A DNA stretch of 64,000 nt from Plectrocnemia conspersa. Taxonomy: Eukaryota > Arthropoda > Insecta > Trichoptera > Polycentropodidae. Below, piece by piece: positions 50,491 through 62,380 of this stretch. A program made the position numbers and the translations under genes. Position 1 is the first letter of the stretch, and every line of letters starts with the position of its first letter. The stretch lies in assembly GCA_009617715.1 (NCBI GenBank), contig VTFK01000298.1, positions 281,239 to 345,238 of the forward strand. Direction: 5' to 3'. Under the pieces are notes generated by a model, which was not told the origin of the DNA, did no database searches, and was given only the letters and a program-made list of their open reading frames with translations.

Positions 50491-53400
50491 TTTGTTTTGT
50501 TGATGATCTTTCATTTTGACTTTCAGTTGTAGATTATCATTCTCAAAATACTGAGTACCATTGTACGTAATACCATTCATAAAAAATTGTATAGCTCCAT
50601 ATTTACTCTTTGAGCTGAGAGCAAATTAATTGCTTTGGTTTCGGTTATTCTTATAATGTAGCTAATCCATCAAAATAGACGTAAGATAATAATGTTTTCA
50701 GTAATTGTTATGTCTTATAGGAGCATATGTCTTGCTACTTTATCAACGCGACATTGTCAAATTTAGCAATGGTTTAATCTTAACATACATATTAAAAAAT
50801 CAAAGGTACGACGTTTTTGATGTCTTTGAAAGAATTTTTCAGTTAAATATTTTTGTTGATATCTTAACAAATGGTATCCGTTAAAGCAGTCTATTGGATG
50901 TTCAATAAATTTCCACAAAGTCATTCTACGAAGAAAAATGAGGACGTTCGTAATCCTGACGTAGAGTCGCTATCCGCACGAATTTGTCTGGATTAAACCT
51001 CTTTTTCAATGTTCTTAGCTATGTCAGACCAGCCAAATGCCCGGTAGATTTTTCAGAAGTCAGGACTTTAAATTTTTGTAACCTTTTACTTATTAGATAA
51101 ATTCTTTACCCCAATTAGGTTTGCTGATTTTTTAAAAATATAATAAAAAATCTACCTTTGCTTTTGTAAAATGGTATGTGTTTCTACTGATATATATTTA
51201 AAGTTCAAAAGAAATTTAAACTATAACTATTTATTTAACTAGGGATCTGGAGCTACTAAAATTACATGTTAAAAGTATGCCATTAATGCACTTAATGTTT
51301 ATACTTACATTTATGTAAGTTAGGTCTTGTCGTAGTCGTCGATTCTGGAGATCAATGGGTTAATATGGTGTCGCGTAATATTTTTTTGTAAGTAAATTTA
51401 TATTATGGCTGGTGTTAAAATCTACTGTCAAGCTCCTTAAAGATAATATATAAAGGTGTGCTATATATTATTTTACCGCTTTATTTTGAATGATTTAAAA
51501 AATGTATTAACGATGTTACCCACACCTAGCAAGCGAATGTTATTACCGATCTAAATAACTGTTTATATAGTAAAAATATGTTTTCTTGATAAGTATACGT
51601 CTTAGGGTCGCAATGGCAACAAACCCTTTGAAACTAAGTTGTTTATAAATTTTAGCTTGAAGTCAAAATGTATGTATACCCTGGTATTTGACAGTTGCCT
51701 TTCATTTAATACAAAATTGTTTAAATAAATTATTTAAACATACCAATACATAAAATTAACCAAAACAAAGTTGAAAATCACTGATTTTTTTGTATGGTTT
51801 ACTATAAATTTAATATTAAATAAATAACAACAGAAATAATTATGAAAAAATACGTAAAATTAACTCACTCCCAGGTATATACTAAAAAAAATGTTTGTAA
51901 ATTAACTCACTACTCAAAGGGTTAAAAATTGAAAAATAGAGAAGAAAATATATAATATTTACTTGATTTACAAATTATTCAATAGAAACTTTTTACAATA
52001 AGGACTTGCAAATTCGCTTATTATCCTAAAAAAGTATATAAAATGCGCAATCAATTTAATCCAGTCTATTTAGTCGTTCTTGATCCATAGTTATAAATAT
52101 TTTCTGGACCCTAAACGACCTTCCTCCTTTAGTCACAAAAAATGCGAAGCACGGTCGCTGTATTAGGTAATACGTTTAGGAATACATTGTTAATTTAATC
52201 AAACAATTCAGTCAGTCAGTTACTTACATAGTTTTAAATTGAATTTGTAAATACGCTTTAACAGTTATTTTACAATTTATTTATTTGTATTGAATTAATT
52301 TTACCATTTTATCTCGATCAATTTCATTAAATTTCGTTAAAAAAATTCTTTAGCAGATACTAGCCTTTTTTTGATCTGTTTCAATAAGACTAAGTATTTT
52401 TACTTGTTTACAGTGTTGTTTTTTTGGGCTTTGATTCGCTTTTAATAGGGTTTGTTTGATGTAATCTCATTTCAACCATAATTGAAAGAAATTCCGAAGC
52501 ATATTTTTTCAAATACAGGAATCTGTGTCGCATGTATTTAAAAGATGGTGATATAACCGCGTGTATCTTTGTTATGAAAAAATATGTTTTTTAAACCTAA
52601 AAAATAAAATAAAAAGATTATTTTATTAGACTACGCTCGGGACTTCTTAGAAAAGGGAAAATACAATTCTAATAGTATTATTTACGACAATTAAAAAATA
52701 GTAACATTAACAATGATGCAATGTATGGCAATATATTCTATGGAATGAATGGCGCATTTTATCGTATTATGCACCAACCTTCGGCTTTTTATTGGCACCG
52801 AACGTTTTACTTGCAGGTAATCCGCTCTTTTGCAAGTGCTTTCAAACCGAGTAATCCGCTCAAATCCTTGCAACAAATTTCGTCGCAACGATTTCAAAGA
52901 AGAAGAGATTTTCTAGTATTTTTTTTGCATATTCGGCAATCAAACATAGGCATTAATCATAAATATAAATAAACATAATCGTAAAATCCTATTTTTACTG
53001 TTTATTTTTTTATTTAAAAACACTTCAGAAGAGAAAGGCATCGAATATCTGCACATTAGTACAGTATCTCAATTTTGGGATAAAGCAACCTAATTTTTCG
53101 TAATACTAATTACCTGTTGTTATTAATCCTTACCGATTAATCACACCGATCGTAACATGAATATGCATGTCTTGTATATGTTTTTCTATATTTCACATTC
53201 GGGTTCATTCGGAAATGTTCGTCTGTCTAAAAAGCACTGATGATTGGTCTGTTTAATTTAACAATTATTTATTAAAATAAGTTAAAAACCTGTCGATTTA
53301 AGCATATTCGATATTCGTGACCTAATTGCTGAATAAAGGACATTTGTGAGCGGCAGCGAGTAAAGCTAGCTAACGGGAAGGTTCGTATTTGTCAATTTTG

Positions 53401-54941
53401 ACATGGTGGAGAGACCTGACGTTTGACTAATTTCTGATTTATACATACCTAACTAGGCTTAGGTTTTCGTTTAAGGGTCTAATTCTCCATAAACCACCGA
53501 TTCTAAGCGGGCCTTCGCCTCTTGGACATTTATGTATTTAAGCTTCAAATACTGTCTTTTATGGTTGTGTCGTATTATAACAATAATAAAAAAACTCGCA
53601 ATTATGTGAATGTATATATTTTTTATTAAAATATGAAAACACGCTTTCGATCATGTTTGTATACAATAATTGGCAACAACAAACAGAATTCGGCCCATGG
53701 CACCCACCGCTATAAAGACTTTAATCTCAACGTTCTTCTCAGTTTCAAGTATAATACATATAGATATTATATATATAAATGTATTATACATACATACAAA
53801 TGACTATATAGCTCCAATACTTTTTACAGTGATATAATTTGCGGACGATGCCTATAATATATAGATTTATATGTTAATAGTCGTATAAAAATTATGATGA
53901 GAGAAACAGATTTTTACGTATATTTATATACAAATCAACACGTTACACTATATAAAATCTGTTTATGTAGTAATAATATAATTCATCTGGCTAAATTGGG
54001 AATATTTAATGTTTCGTATATTCGTATATATTTTTTTATTTATACCTTATTACAACCCTGTTAGTATGCAGATCTCGTATTCGCTGTTACGCAAAAGTAC
54101 GATGTATTATTGTACAATTTTTATTCTTTATGGCTCTTCGTGAGTTTTTATTAACAATTTAATTTTTCGATAGTTAATAATAAATAATATGCTAAAACGA
54201 TGAAACAAAGTAGGAAAAGTGGCAATATAATCTTAAGCCCTCCAATAAAAAAATGTATTATTTAATAATAAAAAATCACTAATTGTTACCACCGTTTCGG
54301 AACAATGTTCCATTAGGATTAAAACTTAATGAAAAAAATATAAAAACTTGGTTTTTGACTAAATAAATATTCTTCATAACGTTTCAGCGATTAAAATATA
54401 AAATACAACAACTCTTATATATTACATACATATATCAGCTATACATACAAAAATACTATGAACTAGAACGGTTTTTAATTTTCGCTTTTAACGTACTCTA
54501 TTAATAAATACGTAAATCGCTCATATCAGAGATCGCACGTTGACTTTTCACTTTAACACTAACTTAACTAATAATTAACGTTTTAAATATTTTTTATAAT
54601 AAGGGCAAGTTGTGTAATGGATTCAGGCGAATGATAATCATCAATAGGGTAATTAATATAGTACACTCACACCGGGAAACTTAGCCTTATTATAGTTATA
54701 CTATTGAGCTGGCATAAATGGACCGTATGAGTATACATATGTACTTTCGAAAACTAGACTCTAGAAAAAACTAAGGCAAGTATCGAGAACGGCCATTTTT
54801 AAACGTTGCAACGGTAAAATCCAGTTGCGAATTAATCGCCCGCGGCTGTTTCGCACTCATTTCATAAAATATAATCTCTTTCGGGACTAATTTTTCTAAT
54901 TTACAATGGAATTGTTTCGGGGGGCGAAATTCGCGCAGCCA

Positions 54942-57900
54942 TTAAGGCACTCCACCTATGTACTCTGGTTTCCAGAGCTGATGTGAAAAGAAGTTGCTCA
55001 CGATGTCCACGTCTCGGTCTTGGTCTTGCGGCAGGTACGGTTTGGGCGCTGCTCCTTTGGGATACACCGGCATACAGGTCACGGAAGCCGGTAGCACCAG
55101 TCCCACCGGAAGCATGGTCCTGGGATTGACAGGATACGTAGCCTTCCGAGCCTGATCCGCCTGTTCCGCCATCCAAACTCTGACGTCCCTCAGAACGTCT
55201 TCGATGTCGCATTCTTTATCGTCTTCCGCTTCGGCCGATTCTTCATTATCCCATTCGTATTTCTTTTTAGCCCCTTGCTCCGCGGCGAGATTTGCGTGAG
55301 AAGGCAGCGGTTTGCTGCATTTGACATGCTTTTGAAGCTTTCTCGTCTGCCTCGTGATAATGACCCTCTTCTCGCTCATTAAGTGTATCGAGACGAAAGC
55401 TCGCAAGCACACCTCCACGTGATCCCACCTAGGATTTACTACGGCTGGTCTGGGTTGATTGTGTTCTGCGGAACTCGACCAAGTGTCTTGTCCGCAGATC
55501 TTAAACGCTTTAGCGCCCTGCTCGCCCATCACGGTCATGATCTGCTGCCTCAGCTCCGTCTTGAACTCGACGTGAGTCTTGAGTTCTTCGTCGGATATTA
55601 TCGGCACGAAGTACCTGAACCCTGTTTGTCTGAACTTTTTTCCCGGAGCCGGCGGCGACTTGTGCTCGATCGTGTTGTGCTTCGCCTTGAACTGGATCAG
55701 ACTAGCCAGATATTTGTACTGCTGGTTTCTTTCTACTATGCTCTTGAAATAGACGCACACTTTCTTAATCAGCTCTTCGGTGACGCGTTCGGTGCAGTTC
55801 TGCTGGCATGAGCACAACCTCTCTGGAATCGTTTCGCCGTCTGGGAAGGAAAAAATAACAATAAAATACACGCTAATATTCACAGAAAAGTGATGAATTT
55901 GAATACGCCCCTGTTTTTCGTAATAGCAATGTTTGCTGTATTCCATTAAAAAAGGTTTAATACATACAGTGGAACCCGGATTAAGCGATTATTCAATTTA
56001 TTCGTCCGAATAAAACGGTTATCGATTATATTTGGCTAATATAGACAGGTTAAAAAACAAAGGATTCCAAACGTCGTGATAATACAGAACACAAAGTTCA
56101 AAAGTGCGCGGAGTGATTGATGGGTATATAGACATGGCGTTTTATGCAATAACTAAGATACAGCGAGAATCTATATAAGGCGGTAATGAGGCTGTACAAA
56201 TGCGATTTGCTGGAAGGAATATGAGTTTTTCCTCGGTGTCATTGATAACGTGATCTTCCTTATTGAATTAACATTTCGCAAGCGAATTACAAGACGATTT
56301 ATGTATCAAGGCTGAGAATATTGATCGTCTGTGTCGTATAATCGACCGATTGCAACGGGATGCGATTGGGAAATGCTGACGCGCGTTGTTAGTTGAGAAG
56401 AATATCGAAGATTAACCCTAGCGCGAATCTAAATATAGCATGCTTTGGTAACAATAGAACACTTCTTGATCTATAACATCGTAATGGATTTAATATGACG
56501 CAAAATGTTCGTAATAATTAACAAACGGACTAGTAATTGAACAAATAATGTGCAAATTTGAAAGTGCAAAGATGCAAGTATTTATCTATTATGTCCATTC
56601 AAGGATTATATTATTGTGAGTATCTTTTCTAAAATAATGTATCAGGACAATAGGGTGTGATCAAATTTTAGTAAATCAAGACGTAGTTCAATATTATTTT
56701 ACTTGCAAAAACATATTTTAACTAACATGTTTTATAAAGGTATCCTTAATTATTAATTCGAGGAAAACGAACTATATTTCGTTTTATTTAACAGAGTCAT
56801 TTTGAGGTTTATCTCGTATTTCACGACGGCATTTCATTGGTCAAAGTTGTCATATACGTTCCAACTACTTCATTGTTATTCCGAAACTCGCAGCGCACGG
56901 ACGTCTTCAAAGATTGATAAATTATCGATTTTGATAGCTTATAACTTTCAATATTTCAATATAAAAAAATATAGTAACATTTCTAATTTCTTTAAATTTG
57001 TTTAAAATATAGAAAGGAATAATGATAAGTATATCAAACGTATATCCGCATCTTGTACTTTAGAACAAATTGATAAGGCGTACACCCAAAGCTGTCATCT
57101 CTTTATCATTTATGAATAATGATGAAATGGTTAGACCTCGTGACTCTGTTAAAAGAAATGGAGTATAGAGTCACAGTGTTTTCAGTTTGCTAGAATTTAC
57201 TTATATAAAATGGGCAACAGGAGATAAGCGAAGGAAAAAAGTGTAGTACAGTGGACTTGACTCAGCATACTATCGTATGCTGAGTCAAATTTATTTAAAG
57301 CTTGATCGTTAATTTAGGTAGTATGTATTTACCATTTCAATTGCCGTTATAGCATTTTAATTTTCTCCATTTGAATTTTATGATTAATGGCATTTCAATT
57401 CATTTCAATGGGGAAAATATATTTGACATACGAGATAATTTGAGTTACGAGCTTGGTCACGGAACGACATAAACTCGTAAGTCAAGGCACCACTGTTTGT
57501 TTTTCCCTTGTTCCCTTGTACCCGTTTAAATGATAATATTCAATATACCATTATATGGTGTATCGAATATATGTATTCAAATGGTACAGGAAAAACACAT
57601 TTTATTTATTTTTTGGCATAAAAGAATGAGTTTTTTTAACGCCAATATTAATGGCGGTAAAAATATAGTAATGAAAAATTTCAGGATTGACGATAAGCTA
57701 TTAAAGATACTCGATAATGAGGTTGTAGGATATAACTGGAATTTCAAATTTTCTGGATAAATATCTTGAGTTCGCTTGCAGTATTTATGGTGATTTTTTT
57801 CAACGGTACGTAAATATTCGTCGAAAATGGGCTTTAATTGATTGAAATGTCTGCTAAATTATTTTTTGAGAATATCAGAAAACAATGCTAGGTATAAAAT

Positions 57901-60209
57901 CTGGAGATCGGTAGCTTTAAAAACACATTTTTAGGGATTTGTTATTATTCGTATTATTAAGCATTTGCCAGGTTCAGCAATAGTTTAAGGCAGTGGTTTT
58001 TAACATGAAGTTCGCGATAATTTTTATTAAAAGTTATCTAAGTCATCAATTTCATCTTGGGATTCAAACCGTTATTTTTTCATTTCGGTTTTCGGTCCGG
58101 TTCAATTAAAAAAATATATATCGGTTCGGTTCCGGAAAAACAACGGTTTTTCTTGTTTCGGTTCAGGTTCGAGTGATATTTTTTTATGATTTTTATATAT
58201 TTTATAAACGGTGTAAACAAACAAAAATAGTCCACCTTTTTTTGCTCCCACTAGCTCCCGCATTCCAACCTAACACATAATCACTAGTTAACGCGCGTGG
58301 TTGAAAATGTACCAAGCCGAAATATATCGATATGATTTTCTGTTCAGTTTCAGTTCGAAGCCCTGATTTTATCAGAAACCACAATTTTAATAACCTTTAC
58401 GACTCTGTGGACCATTATCTCTTGTTCGACTGATTGCCGAATCATAATCTCGCGCTCCAGAATAAAAAAATAGTGTCGTGTGGCAAGCAGGTAGCGAAAA
58501 GCGCAATAGACACCGGCAAGTCTAATTTAAAAAAAAACAGTCGAGCAAAACATAATGTCCCACAGGATGAAAAAGGTTTTAAAATATTTTTTCAATGTAT
58601 TTTTTCATAAGAACGAACTTTCATGAAGATAAGTCTTGAAGCGTTTGTTAAAACTAAGGGACGAAATTTCACTTTTTCGGGAAGAAGGAAACATTTGCAC
58701 AATAGTCCATCATATTATATGCATATAACCAACGTTTTTATTTTAAAATGAAATTGAATTGTAGATGATCCCAAATGGAAAATCATCACATATTAGGTTT
58801 TCCTAGATATCTCGCAGATAAATTTAAAATAACCTATTTCAGCTTATAGAGAATTTTATATACACAGGAATAAAAAATAAAATCTCTCCAAATGCAGTGT
58901 TTTTAAATTATTTTTTATTCGTGTAAAATTATACATTACGACATACTTATTACAAAGGAGAGTTTGCAACAGTTTTCATCATTAAAAAAATCAATTCAGT
59001 TTCTTTGACTATTGCCAGAAGACCTGAAAATTACGCTCAGTCAAAATATGTAATTATGTATAAGTTTCTTAAATTAATGTGTTCTTTTTTACGGATTTCA
59101 AAACGTTACTTAGCTTTAGGATATGAGAGGGTTTGCGTATCTTGCTCTTATTTCTTTTGCCGTCGTTTTGACCTCCGATATTGGAGAAATAAGATCGAGA
59201 CTTCGCCCAAGTGATGACCCCAACATCTGAAGTCGAAAAGTTGTCAAGAGATGAGAGCAAGAAAATGCGCGATACGTAAGCCCTCCTATCTCCCAAAAGC
59301 TGAGTATCGTGTTGAAATCCGTAAAAATTGAAAAATTACTATTATATTATATATTACATTTATATACTCTTTTTGTGGACATGATAACTGATCTAAGGTG
59401 ACCAAATTTTGTAAATATCAAAGGATACTAAAAACAATGTCATCTCAAAAAATTTTGTTCGTGGAGAACAAATTGCTACAGGAGCTAAAAAATGTCATTT
59501 TGGAATTATTTTGTTTAAAGGTCATCTCGGATTTTTTTGTTCGAGAAGGACAAAAAAAATTTGCTATGGGAACTTGAAAAAATGTCATTTCGGAAATTTT
59601 TGTTCATTTAATTAACCAAATTTTCTGAGCAATTGCTGTTGTAAATATCTGGCTAAGTTCGTTAGCCTGCTTGATTTACCATGTTGTTTTAAAATGGCGA
59701 CTATCAAATAAAAAATAATAGGAATCTAGAAAAAAGTAATTAGTTAAAAAAAAATTATAACATATTTGTAAACAATTTCGCGGAATATAGAAACAGTAGT
59801 GCCGACGTCCCGTTATGTGATTCAGACGCGCTTCTGACGTCATTTTGCCACCCTGCACATTTTTTTCGCGTGCGCTTTTTTCAACGCCGGCAGATCGATA
59901 ACCCATCAGTTTGAGGTTACGTTTCACAACTAAGAGAAGGGAGACCACCTTCGTCGATCTAGGCGTACGTGCCGAAAACGTCTTTCCGCGACGGTGAGTC
60001 AGTGAAGTAAAAAAAATCCGCGAGTCTTTCCTCGATCAACAAAAAAGAGGGGGGGGGGCGGTTTTATTTTGCAAGGGGGGGGGAGGGTATATCGAAAAGG
60101 GATTCTTACCCACGCTCCTGGCCTTGATCGGGAACAAGGACGGCGGCTGCCGCTGGTGCGCGCGCTCGTCTTCGATCGGCGCGGGCGCTCCGCTCGCGGC
60201 GTCCCCCAT
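54942..60209 (-). CDS. Unrecognised conserved-looking protein, 332 residues, two coding exons
   Basis: Exon 1 is 60110-60209 (MGDAASGAPAPIEDERAHQR) with donor GTAAGA. Exon 2 is 54942-55840, after a good acceptor (TTTTTTCCTTCCCAG). The phase-1 junction restores the frame as KARSV-D-GETIPERL. I recognise no family. Visible features: a cysteine cluster CSCQQNC near residue 44, a basic helical segment (KKVCVYFKSIVERNQQYKYL), and the phrase GKKFRQTGFRYFVPI. An acidic stretch (DNEESAEAEDDKECDIEDV) precedes a proline-rich tail with ASVTCMPVYP and ends LWKPEYIGGVP. There is no signal peptide or membrane segment. Codon use is GC-richer than surrounding DNA, and the long uninterrupted exon with a spliced, in-frame start supports a real gene. 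The 4.3 kb intron holds transposon relics. The gene lies opposite to the presumed PKA-R1 intron. Confidence 0.8.
55967..56040. mobile_element. Single pogo/Tigger-like transposon end
   Basis: TACAGTGGAACCCGGATTAAGCG resembles the CAGTGG-type terminal repeat of pogo/Tigger elements, followed by related degenerate TTATTCGTCCGAATAAAAC. No matching second end was found nearby, so this is a fragment. Confidence 0.4.
57249..57495. mobile_element. Tigger/pogo-like MITE
   Basis: Left end CAGTGGACTTGACTC; right end, read inward, CAGTGGTGCCTTGACTTACG. The right-hand internal sequence (CATACGAGATAATTTGAG, TACGAGCTTGGTCACGG) is typical of Tigger-type elements. A TA precedes the left end. A 14-bp perfect hairpin (57257-57270 with 57275-57288, loop TATC) sits at the left end. 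Confidence 0.65.
58057..58365. mobile_element. hAT-type MITE, copy 2 (same family as 15864-16414)
   Basis: Flanked by ATTTCATC (58049-58056) and ATTTTATC (58366-58373), an 8-base duplication with one mismatch. Its left end TTGGGATTCAAACCGTTATT closely matches the right end of copy 1 read inward (CTGGGCTTCGAACTTCGTTATT). Its right end is GTTCGAAGCCCTG. The interior has repeated CGGTTCGGTTCCGG-type motifs. Confidence 0.72.
59391..59660. repeat. Degraded dispersed repeat related to 21290-21400
   Basis: Contains three imperfect internal units built on GGAGCT/GGAACT, then AAAAAATGTCATTT, then GGAAATTTTTG-like sequence. The outer edges (AAGGTGACCAAATTTTG at the left, ATATCTGGCTAAGTTC at the right) suggest weak terminal inverted repeats of the GGTGACCA type. 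Confidence 0.4.
59795..60000 (+). promoter_or_regulatory. GC-rich island with CRE and plus-strand donor
   Basis: Holds an exact CRE (TGACGTCA, 59835-59842). It ends with a strong plus-strand donor-like GCGACG then GTGAGT at about 59993. It may be another alternative first exon of the plus-strand gene, or an antisense promoter within the first intron of the minus-strand gene. Confidence 0.35.
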
Positions 60210-60540
60210 CGCGCTGCGCCCCTTGAGACGCTCGACGTCGGCGAAAGACGTCGCAATCCGCCGACAGATCGCCGACACTCGTCCGACGACACACAGCTGA
60301 TCGCTGAGCGACGCCAGCGCTCCAGGCGGACGCAAGCGAAATTCGCCGATTAAAAGGGACGCTGTTTTATCGGCGAGCTTTTTTCGCACACGACGCGCGC
60401 GCCGCCGTGGGCTATATTTGAAACAGATTCCAATTATCATTTCAAACGTAAACACATGGGCTCCCAATCGGGGGGGTCGAGAGTCCCTGGAATTCCCGGG
60501 CATCGAGATTTTTGATTGCTTATCGAAAAATATTTTTGAT
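60210..60540 (-). promoter_or_regulatory. Probable promoter and 5' UTR of the minus-strand two-exon gene
   Basis: Strongly GC-rich, CpG-rich stretch directly upstream of the start codon at 60209, extending to about 60450. This fits a promoter of a broadly expressed gene. No TATA element is obvious. Confidence 0.5.
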
Positions 60541-62380
60541 ATATGTACCGAATGTTCCAAAGGTCATTGCGTTTTTTAAGGTGCGGGTTTAATGAGTTAA
60601 AAATTAAAACTTGTAATATTTTAACTATATCATACATTCTCCACATTTTTTTACCATTATTCTCCACATATGCCCTTCATATTCCACCAAATGCATACCA
60701 TAACTTATTTGGGTGTAATCCTGTTCTCGGGGTTGAAATTGGGAGTTGATTGGCGTCCGACCACCGCCTTTTACGTCGCGAATTAAAGTAAAGGATCCAC
60801 TTATTACATTCAGTAACAATTCGAATCAAAAATAAATCTTTCTGATCTAGAATCATTAATTATTAGCATATTGGATTTGCTGCACAAGATTTTCCTCAGA
60901 CATTTTATGAGATACCTGTATTCTGCAAATTAACACCTTTCAAATTTTTTTAAATGTCTGTAATGATGTAGGCGACACGTTGAGCTTCCGTGCTAGCTAC
61001 TGTATTGTTAATCTCGAACCAGCGTTGAGTGCAGCCCTAAAATCCTCACTAACAACTAGAGTCTCCAATTACTCGAACCATCAACTACTCGAGTATCGAA
61101 TATTAAAATTTTAAAATACTCGAGTACTCGAGTACTTTCGAGTATTTACCAAATGTACCAAAATAGCTATTATTCAAATTCGTGCACATATAAATAAATA
61201 AATAAAATACTTAGTATGTTAATTTTTACAATTATTTTAACTTCACGAACATACTTTTAAAAAAACAATAATGCAAAAAGTGTCTCGATAAATTCGAGAC
61301 ATATTACTGCTAACCTTTGGTTTTATTATTCCCGTTTTGGAAAAAACCCTTTCCGTTGCTGTTGATGTTGGTCTTATTGTCATTAACGCGTTGGATAAGG
61401 CTTTTAATTTATATCTGTTCGCTTTTTATAGATATAAAATTTTTTGAACTCTCTTTTTATGTTCTCTTCTTTCATTCCCTTCTCTGCTTTTCTCTTATTT
61501 CCTTCGACTATTGACAAAATAGCATTTTGTAATTCTTCTTGAATAGATTTTTTTTCTTAACAATACAAAATATACTACTCCTTCTGATTAATGCGAAGAA
61601 TTTAAATCTATATCCTTCGAAGATGTATTTGGGTGAATCTCTTTCACTCTAGAGCTAAGCGGTTCGCAAAGATCTGACTTTACTTTAAATGCCTTTAAAA
61701 CACACAATTGTTTTGATTTATATTTTAAGCTGAGGGATCAGTATAAACAATTTACAACACTTTACGCTACAACTGCATAGTCATAAAACCTAAAAATTTT
61801 TTTTGTTGATATTTCATATTGTTCATTGCCATGAATTAGATAAGTCGGGACTGTCGAACAGAAAACACAAAAGAAATTTCTCCGTCGTATCCACTAAAAT
61901 AGCCGACGACCGGAACTATGCAACTATGGAACTATGAAAAAATTATACCTGATAGTAACCGCTCTAACTCGGGACTTCGGGCATAAACGCCAAATAAAAG
62001 CAAGACGTTAACCTTTACCGGACCGAGTTAAAGTTATTTTGTTTTCTGAAATATTTCAAAATTTTTTAATTTCGAGTATTAATCGAGTAATTTTCAAAAT
62101 ACTCGATTATCAAGTACTTGAAAAATAGACAAGTATACTCGAGTATCGAGTACTCGATTACTCGAATTGGAGACTCTACTAACAACCCCTTAGGTCTACC
62201 CGACTGTACGTAGACATTCAATGTCGAAATTCCCGGAACGAATTTTTTAGAACTACGTTTGCCACTATAAATTTATTGTCGTTTCTGCCCATTGTTTTTA
62301 CAGATGTGTTCAACTGCCATTGTCGCATTATGACCGAGTTGAAATTCATAAAGCATAATATAGTTCAAGTGAGATTATTT
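60540..62380 (-). pseudogene. Mariner transposase relic B, split by a hAT insertion
   Basis: On the minus strand, 60825-60690 reads KWILYFNSRRKRRWSDANQL then PRTGLHPNK, the same mariner segment as relic A, with the catalytic aspartate position changed (TECNKW). The N-terminal side lies at 62187-62380, separated by the 1122-base element at 61057-62178. The flanks match relic A (AATGAGTTAAAAATTAAAAC near 60590; AAATTCATAAAGCATAATAT near 62342). Confidence 0.75.
61057..62178. mobile_element. Non-autonomous hAT element with perfect 8-bp target duplication
   Basis: The ends are exact inverted repeats TAGAGTCTCCAATT (61057-61070) and AATTGGAGACTCTA (62165-62178). They are flanked by identical CTAACAAC at 61049-61056 and 62179-62186. 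TAGAG ends and an 8-base duplication are hAT hallmarks. Both subterminal regions are packed with ACTCGAGTA/TACTCGAGT motifs, probably transposase-binding sites. No transposase frame is evident inside. Confidence 0.88.

Larger units (their letters stand above)
43129..54941. other. Probable first intron of PKA-R1, also containing the 3' flank of the minus-strand gene
   Basis: Mostly AT-rich DNA without supported exons. It contains a mariner relic (44070-44300), a 21-bp hairpin (44792-44842), GC-richer islands at 45000-45530, 46000-46680, 47390-47800, 48930-49230 and 49920-50480, three CRE palindromes and a small MITE (47064-47249). Bases about 53600-54941 are the likely 3' UTR and downstream region of the minus-strand gene ending at 54942. 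The islands are open in several overlapping frames on both strands, which argues against any one frame being coding. Confidence 0.45.

Noticed and set aside
50051..50503. Overlapping 150- and 157-codon plus-strand frames
   Set aside because: Both are open because of high GC content; low-complexity content and mutual overlap suggest a promoter or 5' UTR, not coding sequence.
55383..55811. Plus-strand frame of 142 codons
   Set aside because: Antisense to the well-supported minus-strand exon at 54942-55840.
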